From positions 5,987,506-6,051,505 of the forward strand of contig JAXIVH010000006.1 of NCBI GenBank assembly GCA_036785325.1: a stretch of 64,000 nt of DNA, read 5' to 3'. Below the pieces are notes generated by a model. The model worked only from the letters and a program-made list of their open reading frames with translations. It did no database searches and had not been told where the DNA came from. The DNA is from Urophycis tenuis. Its lineage: Eukaryota; Chordata; Actinopteri; Gadiformes; Phycidae. The position numbers and the translations under genes are program-made. This document shows positions 1 to 15,026 of the stretch, in pieces. How positions within the stretch are numbered: position 1 is the stretch's first letter; each line of letters begins with the position of its first letter.

Positions 1-137
1 TACTTTATCACAGTTACAGTCTGTCGTTTATCACAGTCTTTATCACAGATACTGTCCTTTTCTTTGTTTTTTCCTTTGTTGATGTAGATGATATCAATCT
101 AACCTGATGCTGTGTGTGTGTGTGTGTGTGTGTGAAG

Positions 138-3064
<2,927 letters not shown>

Positions 3065-3530
3065 TGTGAGTCCAGAAACGTGCCCACAAGAACTCTGGAC
3101 CGGCCAGACCGACTCATCTCAAACAACTCAACAAGAAAACCAACTGGATGGACTTCCAGATCCTCTAGAACCCTACAGAAACATTGAGAACTCCCTAGAA
3201 CTCTCTTAAAACCCTGTGAACTCTAGAGATGAACCCCATTTTGAATCCTAAAGAACCCTCTATAGAATACTCTTAAACCCCAGAGGACACTAGAGCCTTC
3301 TAGATAATCTTCTAGATCATCTTAGAGAACCCTTTAGAACCCTGGATAATCCTTCATGATTATCAAGAACACTGGAGAACTATCTAGAACCTTCTAGAAC
3401 CCTAGAGACACTGGAGAACTCCAAATCAAGGGAACCCAGTAGGAAAACTATATATCTACATTCTCTGAGTTTTGTGGAGTACCTGAACGCACCATTTGAG
3501 CTGCTCTTCCTTGTCAGCTGAACTTTTTTG
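3065..3530 (+). other. Probable ptpn7 3' UTR
   Basis: This sequence follows the TAG at 3062-3064 and contains many imperfect CTAGAACCCT-like repeats with no open frame of interest. I found no clear AATAAA, so the transcript end is not placed. Confidence 0.5.
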
Positions 3531-3720
3531 TTAGTTTTTTGTATCTATTGATAAAGTACATTGTATCTATTGATAAAGTACATTGTATCTATTGATAAAG
3601 TACTTTGTATCTATTGATAAAGTACATTGTATCTATTGATAAAGTACTTTGTATCTATTGATAAAGTACATTGTATCTATTGATAAAATACTTTGTATCT
3701 ATTGATGAAGTACACGTTAT
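3531..3720. repeat. 22-bp minisatellite (TGTATCTATTGATAAAGTAC)
   Basis: About eight tandem copies alternate between ...TACAT and ...TACTT endings. The array lies downstream of ptpn7. Confidence 0.9.
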
Positions 3721-3769
3721 TACTAAACCCAACATACTTTAGAATTCCATTTGTCTAGTCATAGTTGAC

Positions 3770-4950
3770 GCCCTGCTGAAACATTCTGGGTTTGATCCCC
3801 AATGTCCTCAGTCTACCTGTAGGCATCCTAGAACAAGATGCCCCCTAACCCTACCTGCTCCTTAATGACCTGTCTGTACTGTTTAACCCCTACCTGCTCC
3901 TTAATGACCTGTCTCTGTACTGTCTAACCCCTACCTGCTCCTTAATGACCTGTCTGTACTGTCTAACCCCTACCTGCTCCTTAATGACCTGTCTGTACTG
4001 TCTAACCCCAACCTGCTCCTTAATGACCTGCATCTGTACTGTTTAACCCCAACCTGCTCCTTAATGACCTGCGTCTGTACTGTCTAACCCAGCGATACTC
4101 AACCCGCGGCTCCTTTAAGAGTAGTTGCGGCTCTTTTAAGTCCCACTTAAAAAAAAAAAAAATCTAAAAAAATCTTTAAAAAAACGAAAAACAAAAACAT
4201 TGTCAGCAGAATTCATCAACATTTCATTATCACTCACAAGTCACACATCAGTCATCACACACATCAGTCTATTAAGCCGCCCCCCCTCCATCCCTCTGAA
4301 CAACCAATCACAAATCATTTCAGGTTTCGCGCTCTGATTGCAGTATTATCCATATTCTCAAAAGCATAATGGTTTCAGGGAGGAAAGGAGCGTTTGGGGA
4401 TTGTGGCTCTTGCAAATTTTTTTTTCGTCAATGTGGCTCCTGATTAGGACAAGGTTGAGTACCACTGGTCTAACCCCTACCTGCTCCTTAATGACCTGTC
4501 TGTACTGTCTAACCCCTACCTGCTCCTTAATGACCTGTCTCTGTACTGTCTAACCCCTACCTGCTCCTTAATGACCTGTCTCTGTACTGTCTAACCCCTA
4601 CCTGCTCCTTAATGACCTCTCTCTGTACTGTCTAACCCCTACCTGCTCCTTAATGACCTGTCTCTGTACTGTCTAACCCCTACCTGCTCCTTAATAACCT
4701 GTCTCTGTACTGTCTAACCCCTACCTGCTCCCTAATGACCTGTCTCTGTACTGTCTAACCCCTACCTGCTCCTTAATAACCTGTCTCTGTACTGTCTAAC
4801 CCCTACCTGCTCCTTAATGAGCTGTGTCTGTACTGTCTAACCCCTACCTGCTCCTTTATTACCTCTCTGTACTGTCTATTTGCAATCACTGCTGATCTGT
4901 GTGGGTGAAAGAGTCTGCTAAATGTCTCAATGTAAATGTGTAAATGATTT
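3770..4950 (+). mobile_element. tRNA-derived SINE remnant with internal 41-bp minisatellite
   Basis: The region starts with a B-box-like stretch (GGGTTTGATCCCC) and a conserved SINE-like body (CTACCTGTAGGCATCC). A tandem array of units containing CCTACCTGCTCCTTAATGAC then runs from about 3850 to 4870, broken by a transposon at 4090-4467. The end (GTCTGCTAAATG at about 4914) matches the usual tail of teleost tRNA SINEs. The same body is seen reversed at about 39380-39535, and the same array at four other places in the window. Confidence 0.65.
4090..4467. mobile_element. Non-autonomous hAT-type DNA transposon (378 bp) inside the minisatellite
   Basis: The ends are inverted repeats CAGCGATACTCAACC and GGTTGAGTACCACTG (two mismatches). 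They are flanked by an exact 8-bp target duplication GTCTAACC at 4082-4089 and 4468-4475, which is part of the 41-bp array unit. Terminal CA/TG and an 8-bp duplication indicate the hAT superfamily. No transposase frame is present. Confidence 0.85.
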
Positions 4951-5234
4951 GACAATAATTCAAGGTTCGGGTCCTGGTGTTGCTCTACAGGTGCCTTTAT
5001 GTGGAGTGTAAAGCATAGTTGATAACAATGATGGTCCTGTTGTTCATCCTGTCATACTGAGTGTTTTCTAACAAAACCAACCATAAGACAAGTCTACAAA
5101 TGAGCTGCTATCCAGACACGTGGAGGGCAACATCTAGTGGCGAACACCAGTCCTGCCACCGTAGACCTGCCCATTCAGAAGACACCAAAATTAAACAGGA
5201 CCTGATATAAACGACAAATCCTTTGATGTGCATG

Positions 5235-5993
5235 GAATCGGTGTGTCCTGTAGGTGTGTTGGTGTGTCCTGTAGGTTTGCTGGTGTGTCCTGTAGGTGTG
5301 TTGGTGTGTCCTGTAGGTGTGTCCTGTAGGTGTGTTGGTGTGTCCTGTAGGTGTGTCCTGTAGGTGTATTGGTGTGTCCTGTAGGTGTGTCCTGTAGGTG
5401 TGTCCTGTAGGTGTATTGGTGTGTCCTGTAGGTGTGTCCTGTAGGTGTGTCCTGTAGGTGTATTGGTGTGTCCTGTAGGTGTGTCCTGTAGGTGTATTGG
5501 TGTGTCCTGTAGGTGTGTTGGTGTGTCCTGTAGGTGTGTCCTGTAGGTGTGTTGGTGTGTCCTGTAGGTGTGTCCTGTAGGTGTGTTGGTGTGTCCTGTA
5601 GGTGTATTGGTGTGTCCTGTAGGTGTGTTGGTGTGTCCTGTAGGTGTATTGGTGTGTCCTGTAGGTGTGTTGGTGTGTCCTGTAGGTGTATTGGTGTGTC
5701 CTGTAGGTGTGTTGGTGTGTCCTGTAGGTGTGTCCTGTAGGTGTATTGGTGTGTCCTGTAGGTGTGTTGGTGTGTCCTGTAGGTGTGTCCTGTAGGTGTG
5801 TTGGTGTGTCCTGTAGGTGTATTGGTGTGTCCTGTAGGTGTGTTGGTGTGTCCTGTAGGTGTATTGGTGTGTCCTGTAGGTGTGTTGGTGTGTCCTGTAG
5901 GTGTGTCCTGTAGGTGTATTGGTGTGTCCTGTAGGTGTGTCCTGTAGGTGTGTTGGTGTGTCCTGTAGGTGTGTCCTGTAGGTGTGTTGGTGT
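5235..5993. repeat. GTGTCCTGTAGGT minisatellite, about 760 bp
   Basis: Two alternating unit lengths, 14 bp (GTGTCCTGTAGGTG) and 22 bp with an added TGTTGGTG or TATTGGTG, are shuffled through the array. Because of this the array is open in several frames; those frames (for example 5108-6019 on the minus strand) are not genes. Confidence 0.95.
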
Positions 5994-6235
5994 CCAGCTG
6001 TGTGACTGTGTATGTGCAATAGCGTTCTGGTTGGGGGGGGGGGGGCTTGTGGCCCCCCTTAATGTGGAGTCTGAAATATTTTTTACACAACTAATTTTTT
6101 CAATCGTTATTTTTTTATATGCTTTTATCCATTAGACAGTGGCAACAAATTATTATAAACATGGCATTTTGCCTGTTAAAGCCTGCAATGCGGTGAAGAA
6201 AACTATATGACAACAATAATGTTGTCATATTGTTG

Positions 6236-6475
6236 TATAATGTTGTCATAATCACTGTAACTGGCCCCTCTAGCAGTACAACTGGCCCCAGCTTGCCCCC
6301 CCCCAGTTGAAAGGGTCTAGAACTGCCAATGTGTGTGAGCGTTGTGTGCTGGTGTCCAGCAGGGGACGCTCTGTGTGTGTGTGGTGTGTGTACGTCCACC
6401 TCCAGAGCTCCGTGGCTCCTCTTGTCTCTCCTCCTCCTCCCCAGTGCCATAGAGAGAAAGAGTTGCGACACTCTA
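6236..6475. repeat. Upstream copy of a duplicated segment before arl8a
   Basis: This segment, from TGTTGTCATAATCACTGTAA through a poly-C tract, GTCTAGAACTGCCAATGTG, CAGCAGGGGACGCTC and CAGAGCTCCGTGGCTCC, recurs in the same order at about 6652-6870. Spacing is roughly 415 bp and the second copy is expanded in its C-run. Confidence 0.85.
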
Positions 6476-6651
6476 TGATGTCGCCGCCAGGGCAGTCACG
6501 TGGTTCATGTAAGCCCCAATAGATCCAAACATACGCTGGCTGTCATGTTCTTCTATGGGACAGACAGCAGCGATAGTCTTATTGAACGGTAAATATTACA
6601 ATAAAAACACACCCAAGTACTTTTTCAGCTGTTCTTACATTATTATGACAA

Positions 6652-6870
6652 CAATAATGTTGTCATAATCACTGTAACTTTCCCCTCTAGCAGTACAACT
6701 GGCCCCAGCTTGCCCCCCCCCCCCCCCCCCCCCCCCCAGTTGAAATGGTCTAGAACTGCCAATGTGTGTCCAGCAGGGGACGCTCTGTGTGTGTGTGGTG
6801 TGTGTGCGTCCAACTCCAGAGCTCCGTGGCTCCTCTTTTCTCTCCTCCTCCTCCCAAGTGGCTCCTCCCC
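6652..6870. repeat. Downstream copy of the duplicated segment, with a 25-base poly-C run
   Basis: This matches 6236-6475. The poly-C run at 6713-6737 is longer than in the first copy. The segment ends about 340 bp before the arl8a start codon, so it is in the likely promoter or 5' UTR region. Confidence 0.8.
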
Positions 6871-7209
6871 AATCCCGTTACCAATCTAACCCCACCCAGC
6901 AGGAAGAAGAGCCCACAGCTGACAGCTAAAGGCGTCAACAGAAAACCTCCATACTGCTGAGCTACTGCTAAATACTACTAAGTACTACTAAATACTACTG
7001 AGATACTACTAAGATACTACTGAGATACTCCTCCGTATTGCTGCCGTGTCCCCTGCTCTCATCTGGTCTAGCCTGCTGTCTGCTGCTGTCTCGGCTTCCA
7101 GCCCTCTGCTGCAGCTAGCCTAGCACCTAGCTCCCTAGCTACCTAGCCTAGCCCCTTAGCCACCTAGCATAGCCACCTAGCCGCTAGCCCCGCATCATCC
7201 ATCACGGAG

Positions 7210-8420
7210 ATGCTCGCGCTATTCAACAAGCTGCTGGACTGGTTCAAGGCTCTCTTCTGGAAGGAGGAGATGGAGCTGACCCTGGTGGGCCTGCAGTACT
7301 CTGGGAAGACCACCTTCGTCAACGTGATCGCGGTGGGTCTCAAGGCTTGTTGTGCTACATGCTAACCATTGTTGGTGGTACTGCAGGGAGGAACCCGGGT
7401 GGTCTCTCTCCGTCCTGGAGGAGACTCGGGTTTACTCGTGCGGTTTAATCATCGGGTTCTGCAGAGAGTCCTCGTGTAGAGGAGCAACCTGTCTCTACCA
7501 GATGTGTCCACGTGGAGACGTACGATCATGGGAACCAGAACCTAGACAGGAACTGAATCTGCGGGGTCCTGAATCTGCGGTGGTCCTGAATCTGCCGGGG
7601 TCCTGAAACTGCGGGGATCCTGAAGCAGAGGGGGTCCGAGCGGTGACCCCCAGCTGCTTGCCCCGCTCGTCCTGATGTATCTGCTTCAGGAGAAGACCCG
7701 CGTCTTGTCATCATGTGACCATATGTTGCGAAGGCTCTCCTCTCTCCTAACCTAATGAACTCCTCAGGGGTCATTAGCACCCAGAGGCTAGCTGGGATGA
7801 CACCCAGAGAAATGTAAAGCCCTTAGTGTGTTGAAGTGGTGAATACTGAATGAGGACATGTAGTGTAAATACACATCTACTACAAATCTACATGCTAAAG
7901 ACCAATATCATAAAAATAAAAAAAAAACTTCCTTATTCTCAACCCACCCTGACCTGTCTGGATTTCCTGTGAGTGCTCCAGTATATTTAGCATTCATTTG
8001 ATTTAAAGGGGCCATGTTTATTTGACGATCTCACCATGTGATGCTCTGCCGGAGTGGCTGAGGGAGCCGTCCAGGTGGGATCATATTGGATATCAATGCT
8101 CCCCTGGCAGGGGCTGTCGTTTGGACAGTTTGAAACCAAAATGATGATAAAATGTTCATGTCCTCTCACCAGTCAGGACAGTTCAGCGAAGACATGATTC
8201 CAACGGTGGGTTTCAACATGAGGAAGATCACTAAGGGCAACGTGACCATAAAGGTTGGTAGTACCGCTCCCTGCCATCCTACAGACACATGTCGTATCAA
8301 ATGAAGAATGAATTAATCCCATCAGTGTGCCTAAATGAAGCTGGTATTTCTCTCCATCGGTCAGATGAATTGATATGTATGTGTCTCTCTCTGTAGCTTA
8401 GGGATCAAGTGATAAGTAAA

Positions 8421-8452
<32 letters not shown>

Positions 8453-11400
8453 AGCTGTGGGATATTGGAGGTCAGCCACGCTTCAGGAGCATGTGGGAAC
8501 GATACTGTCGTGGGGTCAGCGCTATCGTGTAAGTCTGGTCCTCAGAAACCACCTAACACAGCTCTCTGGTCCTCAGACACCACCTAACACAACTCTCTGG
8601 TCCTCAGACACTAGTTAACACCAGCCCTCTGGTCCTCAGAAACCACCTAATCCTAAAGATCTAGACCTCACTGACCACCTCACCATAAAGGATTTGGCCT
8701 GTGAAGACCCTGGTTTAACCGTTGACATTGTCAAGATGTAAATAGTCATGGCGATTCCTCTAAGGTGTTGCCCAGATTGCCCAGCGGCTGTTTTCTGGTT
8801 GAGGGGTCTCCATTTCTTTGTGGTCAGTGGTCATGTAGCCCCCCCCCCCCAGTATATTTCTATATACCTGGAGGGAATATAGAAATATACTGGGGGGAGG
8901 CTACATAAGAAAAGAGAAAGCAAAATATAAATAAGAAAATGCCAACAACGGATGGATTTTCCATCACAAACTCTGCCATGATTTGGTTCACCCCACACCA
9001 TTGTTTCAGAGGAGTGTTCAGCAGCTGGTGCCGCAGCTGGATCTCTGGTTTATCATCTCCAGTCAGCACAGACCAATGGCCCTGGCTCGGTAGTTTCACG
9101 TGCAGGGCCCACAAACGAACCCAACCCAAAAGCTTCGGTTCCCTCTATGAAATGTCCTGGTCAGGAGGGGTGGTGGGGCCCTGGATCCAGGTGTTACTGC
9201 TCCTGACCACCGGTTGACCGGCTCAGTGGGGGGGGGGGGGGCTTGGTCTGCAGGTGACCGTCTCATTCCATGTCCATACACCCTGGGACATGTGAAAGCT
9301 AAGGTTGCGTTCCAATCAGTTAAAAAAAAAAAAAATCCTCCTGCTACACTTTCTCTCCTGACTAACTGAAATGTTGCACTGCACTCAGGATTTAGAATCA
9401 TCCCAATGTCTCCCAAGTCTGTCAGCAGTAGGTTTGTCAAAATTGCTCAACAATGACGTTTGAATATTCCCTCTAAAAAAACACATATTTGAATATATTC
9501 GAATATCTATATTTGCACATTATTTCAATGACGCGCATTACGTCAATAACAGGACAAACTAATACAACGAGACATAACTACTTGTATAGGTCGTTTATTT
9601 AAGTTTAAACATTTTTGGCAACATTACCTTCACAAAAACAAGTAAATGAACTAATGGCCAAGACTGTAGACTCGCTCTCTTTTTCTCTCTTTCTTGCTCC
9701 CTGCGCATACTTGTTTAAATCAACAACAGCAATAAACAAATTCTGAGTGCTGATCAAGAGTTTTGTGCAAACAATTTGAGGTCCCGAATATGGCAGGCTT
9801 CATTCAGTGATTGAAACAAATATAACATTAATTGAAGTTTTACAGTAGGCCAATATAGAACCGACATTGAACGCTCCGAGTGAGCTGTGCACACTCGCAA
9901 AGCAGAAAGAACGCGCCGCGGCTGTGTTTTTCCACATTCAAATATTAATTTTCCTTCGGATGTCTGTTTTTAAACACTATTCGAATATATATTCGAAATT
10001 TGAATATTCGTTGTCAGCCCTAGTGAGCATGTGGAATGTGAACCCAGAATCTAATGTGTGGATTGGTTGGTTTGGGGGCTCTACTGGAGAAAGCTACCTA
10101 GCCAGGGTGGTTCGTATGCCCTTACTTGTTTTGGACAAAACAAGGACACAGCTATGGGAGCTGTTCAACACTCGCTATGAATGTGATGGATGTCAATGAC
10201 TCGCCAACTGCCCAATGTCATGAATGCATGTCTACTGTGAGAGGGTGTGAGCAGAAACAAAAACCATGGCAGATTTACATCTCCACCTAAACAATGTTGA
10301 CCGTTAACTTGGGGGGTCTTGGTAAACCAGGCACATCCTTCAGCTCCGGTCCTCACCTGCAACTCACACTATGCCTTACAATCTGTGTGTCTACAGCTAC
10401 ATGGTGGATGCAGCAGATCCAGAAAAGATTGAAGCTTCCAAGAATGAGCTCCACAATCTGCTGGACAAACCCCAGCTCCAGGGCATCCCTGTAAGTCGTC
10501 CTGACCACCCTGTTGTCACCCTGTTGTTACCCTGTAGTCCTCCTGGTTACCCTGTTGTTACCCTGTAGTCCTCCTGACCATCCTGTTGTTACCCTGTTGT
10601 TACCCTGTAGTCCTCCTGACCATCCTGTTGTTACCCTGTTGTTACCCTGTAGTCCTCCTGACCATCCTGTTGTTACCCTGTAGTCCTCCTGACCATCCTG
10701 TTGTTACCCTGTAGTCCTACTGTCCATCCTGTTGTTACCCTGTTGTTACCCTGTAGTCCTCCTGACCACCCTGTTGTTACCCTGTTGTTACCCTGTAGTC
10801 CTCCTGACCATCCTGTCCATCCTGTTGTTACCCTGTAGTCCTCCTGACCATCCTGTTGTTACCCTGTTGTTACCCTGTAGTCCTCCTGACCATCCTGTTG
10901 TTACCCTGTTGTTACCCTGTAGTCCTCCTGACCACCCTGTTGTTACCCTGTTGTTACCCTGTAGTCCTCCTGACCACCCTGTTGTTACCCTGTAGTCCTC
11001 CTGACCACCCTGTTGTTACCCTGTTGTTACCCTGTAGTCCTCCTGACCACCCTGTTGTTACCCTGCTTCAGGTTCTGGTTCTGGGCAATAAGAGGGACCT
11101 CCAGGGGGCACTGGATGAGAAGGAGCTCATCGAGAGGATGTGAGTCATGTTATATGAACTACTGTATCATACATTATTTTATGTGAACTATATATCATAT
11201 CAACATGTGTTATTTAAATAATATATATCATATCATCTTAACCGGTATAATATGACATGTGAACGTGTTAGGAACCTGTCAGCCATCCAGGACCGAGAGA
11301 TCTGCTGTTACTCCATCTCTTGCAAGGAGAAAGACAACATTGGTAAGACTCTTATCACACACCATGGCTCCTCCTCCTAACATGACACCCGCTAACATGA

Positions 11401-11985
11401 TGCCTGATCACATGACACTCGCGAACATGGAGTTTGCTAACATAAGGTGTTCCCACGTGGAAGGTAGCTGGGTGCTAACTAGCTGGCACTCCCAAGTCAG
11501 AACCGGATTGGACTAGGATTTGCCCTTGTCAACAGAACAGGGGGGACGGGTGAGAGGGGGAACAGGCGGGAAGGGTGAGAGGGGGTACAGGGGTGAGAGG
11601 GGGAACGGGGGGGATGGGTGAGAGGGGGGACAGGGGGACAGAACAGACAGAAATGACAAAATTGTGAGAAGGAACACAGAGTCTGTGGTTGCCGGTGTCT
11701 CTGTGCCACCATGTCGACTTGATGTTAGCCAGCATGACGCCGGCTACTGGGATGCACACTAACTCGATACTGGCTAATGTGGTTCTTTTAACCTGACAAA
11801 ATGCGAACAGCACTGTAAGATAACCCATGATATCACCCTAAACTCAGCTATTCACCCTAAACCCTGCTATTCACAGAACATGTACTCTCTGTCTCTCTCT
11901 CTGTCTCTGTCTCTCTCTCTCTTTCTCTCTAGACATCACTCTCCAGTGGTTGATCCAGCATTCTAGAATCAAGAGGAGTTCCTGA
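7210..11985 (+). CDS. arl8a: ADP-ribosylation factor-like GTPase 8A
   Basis: Small GTPase of lysosomes; the family recruits kinesin through SKIP/PLEKHM2 and HOPS for lysosome positioning and fusion. Seven exons: 7210-7332, 8173-8253, 8455-8528, 10397-10490, 11072-11139, 11272-11342 and 11933-11985 (TGA); they encode 187 residues against 186 in mammals. The N-terminus MLALFNKLLDWFKALFWK is the amphipathic helix used by ARL8 for membrane binding; position 2 is Leu rather than Gly, so no myristoylation, as expected. GTPase motifs are YSGKTT (G1), PTVGFN (switch I), WDIGGQ (G3), NKRD (G4) and SCK (G5). The C-terminus (QHSRIKRSS) fits ARL8A. It follows ptpn7 in the same orientation, matching human 1q32 from memory. 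Intron 4 is entirely minisatellite, and acceptors 3 and 7 are (CT)n tracts. Confidence 0.97.
8834..8905. repeat. Inverted repeat (hairpin) in arl8a intron 2
   Basis: Left arm TGTAGCC, a C-run, then AGTATATTTCTATAT; right arm ATATAGAAATATACT, a G-run, then GGCTACA. Arms of about 29 bases with an 11-base loop. This precedes a stretch at 8906-9430 where I see no other feature apart from a G-run at 9228-9241. Confidence 0.8.
9436..10023. mobile_element. AT-rich DNA-transposon-like element in arl8a intron 3
   Basis: Both ends carry TTCGAATAT-type palindromic motifs in opposite orientation. The left end has CAACAATGACGTTTGAATAT and the right end ATTTGAATATTCGTTGTCAG. The interior has no transposase frame. 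This fits a non-autonomous hAT-like element, but I could not fix a target duplication. Confidence 0.45.
10495..11062. repeat. Minisatellite making up the whole of arl8a intron 4
   Basis: The units are built from TGTTGTTACCCTG and TAGTCCTCCTGACCACCC. They run from a few bases after the donor (10491) to the acceptor region at 11071, so the 581-bp intron is nearly pure array. Confidence 0.92.
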
Positions 11986-12290
11986 AATAACCACGCCCAC
12001 CTGAGTGACCAACACCGCCCCCTCCCCCCTCTCCCCCCCCCCCCCCCCCCCCCCCACACACACACACGCACACGCACACGCACACGCACACACACACACA
12101 CACGCACACACACATTGACCACTCTGTCTGCTTCTAACTCCACCCCTTCCACCTGGCCCTCCCTCTCTGCTCTGTACCTCCACCCATCCTCCAGTCCTCC
12201 ATCTGTCTGTCCAAGCCCCCCCCATGAGGAGGAGGGCAGGTGTTAAATCTTTTTATTGCACTGTTGGTTTTGTTTTGTAAGATAATGATG

Positions 12291-12323
<33 letters not shown>

Positions 12324-12500
12324 TTAATAACCTTCATATTGTGAGATTATGTGCTCTGTCCAGATTTAAGGAAGTGGTACTTTAACTGGAAAATACTTCT
12401 CATTCTGTTTATATTTCTGTAATAAGCTTTATTTCTTATGCTTTTTTATTGTTTTTTTTATTGTTTTATCATGAAAGACTCTGGACTATATTTCCCAGAA
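11986..12500 (+). other. Probable arl8a 3' UTR
   Basis: This follows the TGA at 11983-11985. It contains a 23-base C-run (12033-12055), a (CA/CG)n tract to about 12114, and a (TAA)n tract at about 12290-12322. I see no canonical AATAAA, so the end is uncertain. Confidence 0.5.
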
Positions 12501-13800
12501 TTCAGTGTTTTCTAGTATGAATTGTTAGCTGATTGGACCAGGTGGGTCTTGTGATTTGTGTCCTGGGCTTCTCTGCAGAGTTGAAATCTAAAAAGTGATA
12601 GTCGGCCCAGCATTGTCCCCGCCAAGCTAGCATCTTATCATGACTTAGCATTCAGCGATCAGTCTGCTACCGCCATCACAGGGTTGACATGAAGACCAAC
12701 ACTTTATTTAGGTTCTGCGTGAAATTGTTATCCCAGACCATCACCACACACATGGCCCCAGTTATATCGTCATACTTCAAGAGATGGACTAAATCGGTCT
12801 GTACTGGTTACAAACCGGTCTATACTCGCCCTAAACCAGTTTGCACCTATTTAAACCAGACCGTACTACTCACAAACCGGTGTGTACTGGTCATAAACTA
12901 GTCTGTTCTGGTCTTAAACCAGTCTACTGGTCCTCTGGTGAACCAGCATGCAGCTTCAGATCTGCTCCACTCTTGATTGGTCTATTGGTCATTATTGATC
13001 ATGTAACTGAAATAGAAGACGAGTCCTTCCTAGATATTGATTTGCCAAACATGGAGAGCAGGATCCCAGGAGAGCATTCTCTTGGTCCAAGCACAGGAGG
13101 AAGCTACATAGTACCTTGTCAGGATTCTGTACTGTCAGGTCTCTTGTCAGGGCAGGGTTTTGGCTTTGCTCTCTGGCTTGAAGTAGATAAACAAATTTCT
13201 ACTGGTGTCTGCTAGATTCTATTGGTTTGTGGTGGTTTTGACTGGTTTGTGCTGCACTCTGGTGGTTGGGACTCGTCTTGTGGAGTCTGTGTGTCTTGCG
13301 TTTAGTTTAGTTTGCATGCTGATGGAAGAGCTGGTGATGGAGGTTTGAGGCCCGGTCTGAAGGTTCACACCGGGCCTCAAACCACTGGTGTCGCTGTTCT
13401 AATGACTGAAATGTGCTGTAGTACTGCGTTAATTTGACGCTGCTTACAGCAGTACGACAGCAGCACTACAGTAAAAGCTACAACATGCAGTCCTGGAGGG
13501 GGGTCTGTGAGGAAGAGTTGGTCTGGCCAGCAGCGTGTTTAACGGCCGCCGTGACAGGTTCTTGTGAAAGAAGTATGTAACGTGTTCCTCTGCACCGTCA
13601 TGTGTATGACTGACCACGCCCACACCAAACCAACCCTACCCCTCCTAGACCGGCCAATCAACATCGGGTTCCATCTAGTCCGACTGGATGCTAATAGAAT
13701 GACATCACACGTCCTCTATCTCACGCGCCAATGGTGTTGGGGCAAGGGGCGGGGCCCATTGGAACCCCAGCCTGGGATTGGGCTGAACACTACCGACATC
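12501..13800. other. Unassigned intergenic stretch
   Basis: No exon with credible splice sites and family similarity was found. At 12790-12935 there are degenerate repeats of AAACCGGTCTGTACTGG type. A perfect hairpin lies at 13342-13383. A (CA)n tract abuts the right side of the assembly gap. Confidence 0.5.
13342..13383. repeat. Perfect 15-bp inverted repeat with 12-base loop
   Basis: The arms GGTTTGAGGCCCGGT and ACCGGGCCTCAAACC are exactly complementary. A second, imperfect hairpin follows (CTGTAGTACTGC at about 13414 and GCAGCACTACAG at about 13460). Confidence 0.85.
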
Positions 13801-14000
13801 NNNNNNNNNNNNNNNNNNNNNNNNNNNNNNNNNNNNNNNNNNNNNNNNNNNNNNNNNNNNNNNNNNNNNNNNNNNNNNNNNNNNNNNNNNNNNNNNNNNN
13901 NNNNNNNNNNNNNNNNNNNNNNNNNNNNNNNNNNNNNNNNNNNNNNNNNNNNNNNNNNNNNNNNNNNNNNNNNNNNNNNNNNNNNNNNNNNNNNNNNNNN
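13801..14000. other. Assembly gap (200 N)
   Basis: Exactly 200 N, bordered on the right by (CA)n. The length is a placeholder, so the true size is unknown. Confidence 1.
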
Positions 14001-14031
<31 letters not shown>

Positions 14032-14263
14032 GGAGAATGTGAGCCTTACATAAAGGACCTTTCAGGTCAAGGTTAGCTGCACAGCAACATGTAGAAACTA
14101 GGGCATGTAATCATCACATTACAACAGCATCTGGCTGGAGGACAGAACTGGGACCATCACATTACAACAGCCTCAGAACTCAGGGGTGTCTTGATAATCA
14201 CTTCATGTTTCAGTCGCCTTCGTTGTCATCATCATCATCATCATCGCTACCACCACCATTGTA

Positions 14264-14540
14264 CTGGGCAGCTCCCAGTATAACCAGTAGCTAACTGTGG
14301 TTGTACTGGGCAGCTGCCTGTGTCCATCAGTAGCAGACCATGGTGGTTCTACCATGTACCAGTATAACCAATACAGACTGCGGTGGTTGCACCAGGCACC
14401 AGTAGAACCAGTACAGATCATGGCGGTTGTACCGTGTACCAACTTAACCAGTAAAGACTGCGGTGGTTGTACCAGGTAACAGTAGAACCAGTACAGACTG
14501 TGATGGTTGTACCAGGTTCCCAGTACCAGCTTCTACTGGG
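14264..14540. repeat. Minisatellite with ACCAGTAGAACCAGTACAG units
   Basis: About five degenerate copies of a roughly 60-bp unit (GGTTGTACCAGGCACCAGTA and variants). A related single piece occurs at 19317-19365. Confidence 0.75.
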
Positions 14541-14769
14541 AACCTGCTCTGTACCTACAGAGGTGTTAGAAAGCCTGGTAAGTATATTCATGTCACGGTG
14601 AACTCAAATCCTCCTTCATCGATCAGCTGGACACGCACACAACAGACACACACCAGATACACACCAGATACACACACACACACCTTCCCTCGCCCCCTCC
14701 CGCTCTCTCTGCCTTTTCAATTTCTTTCTTTGTGGTTCAAGGTCTGACCGGCATACTGATGGAGGGATA

Positions 14770-15026
<257 letters not shown>

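Noticed and set aside
5108..6090. Long minus-strand open frames of about 300 residues rich in Thr, His and Pro
   Set aside because: They are translations of the GTGTCCTGTAGGT array, which is open in several frames. There is no domain, no splice context and no independent sequence.
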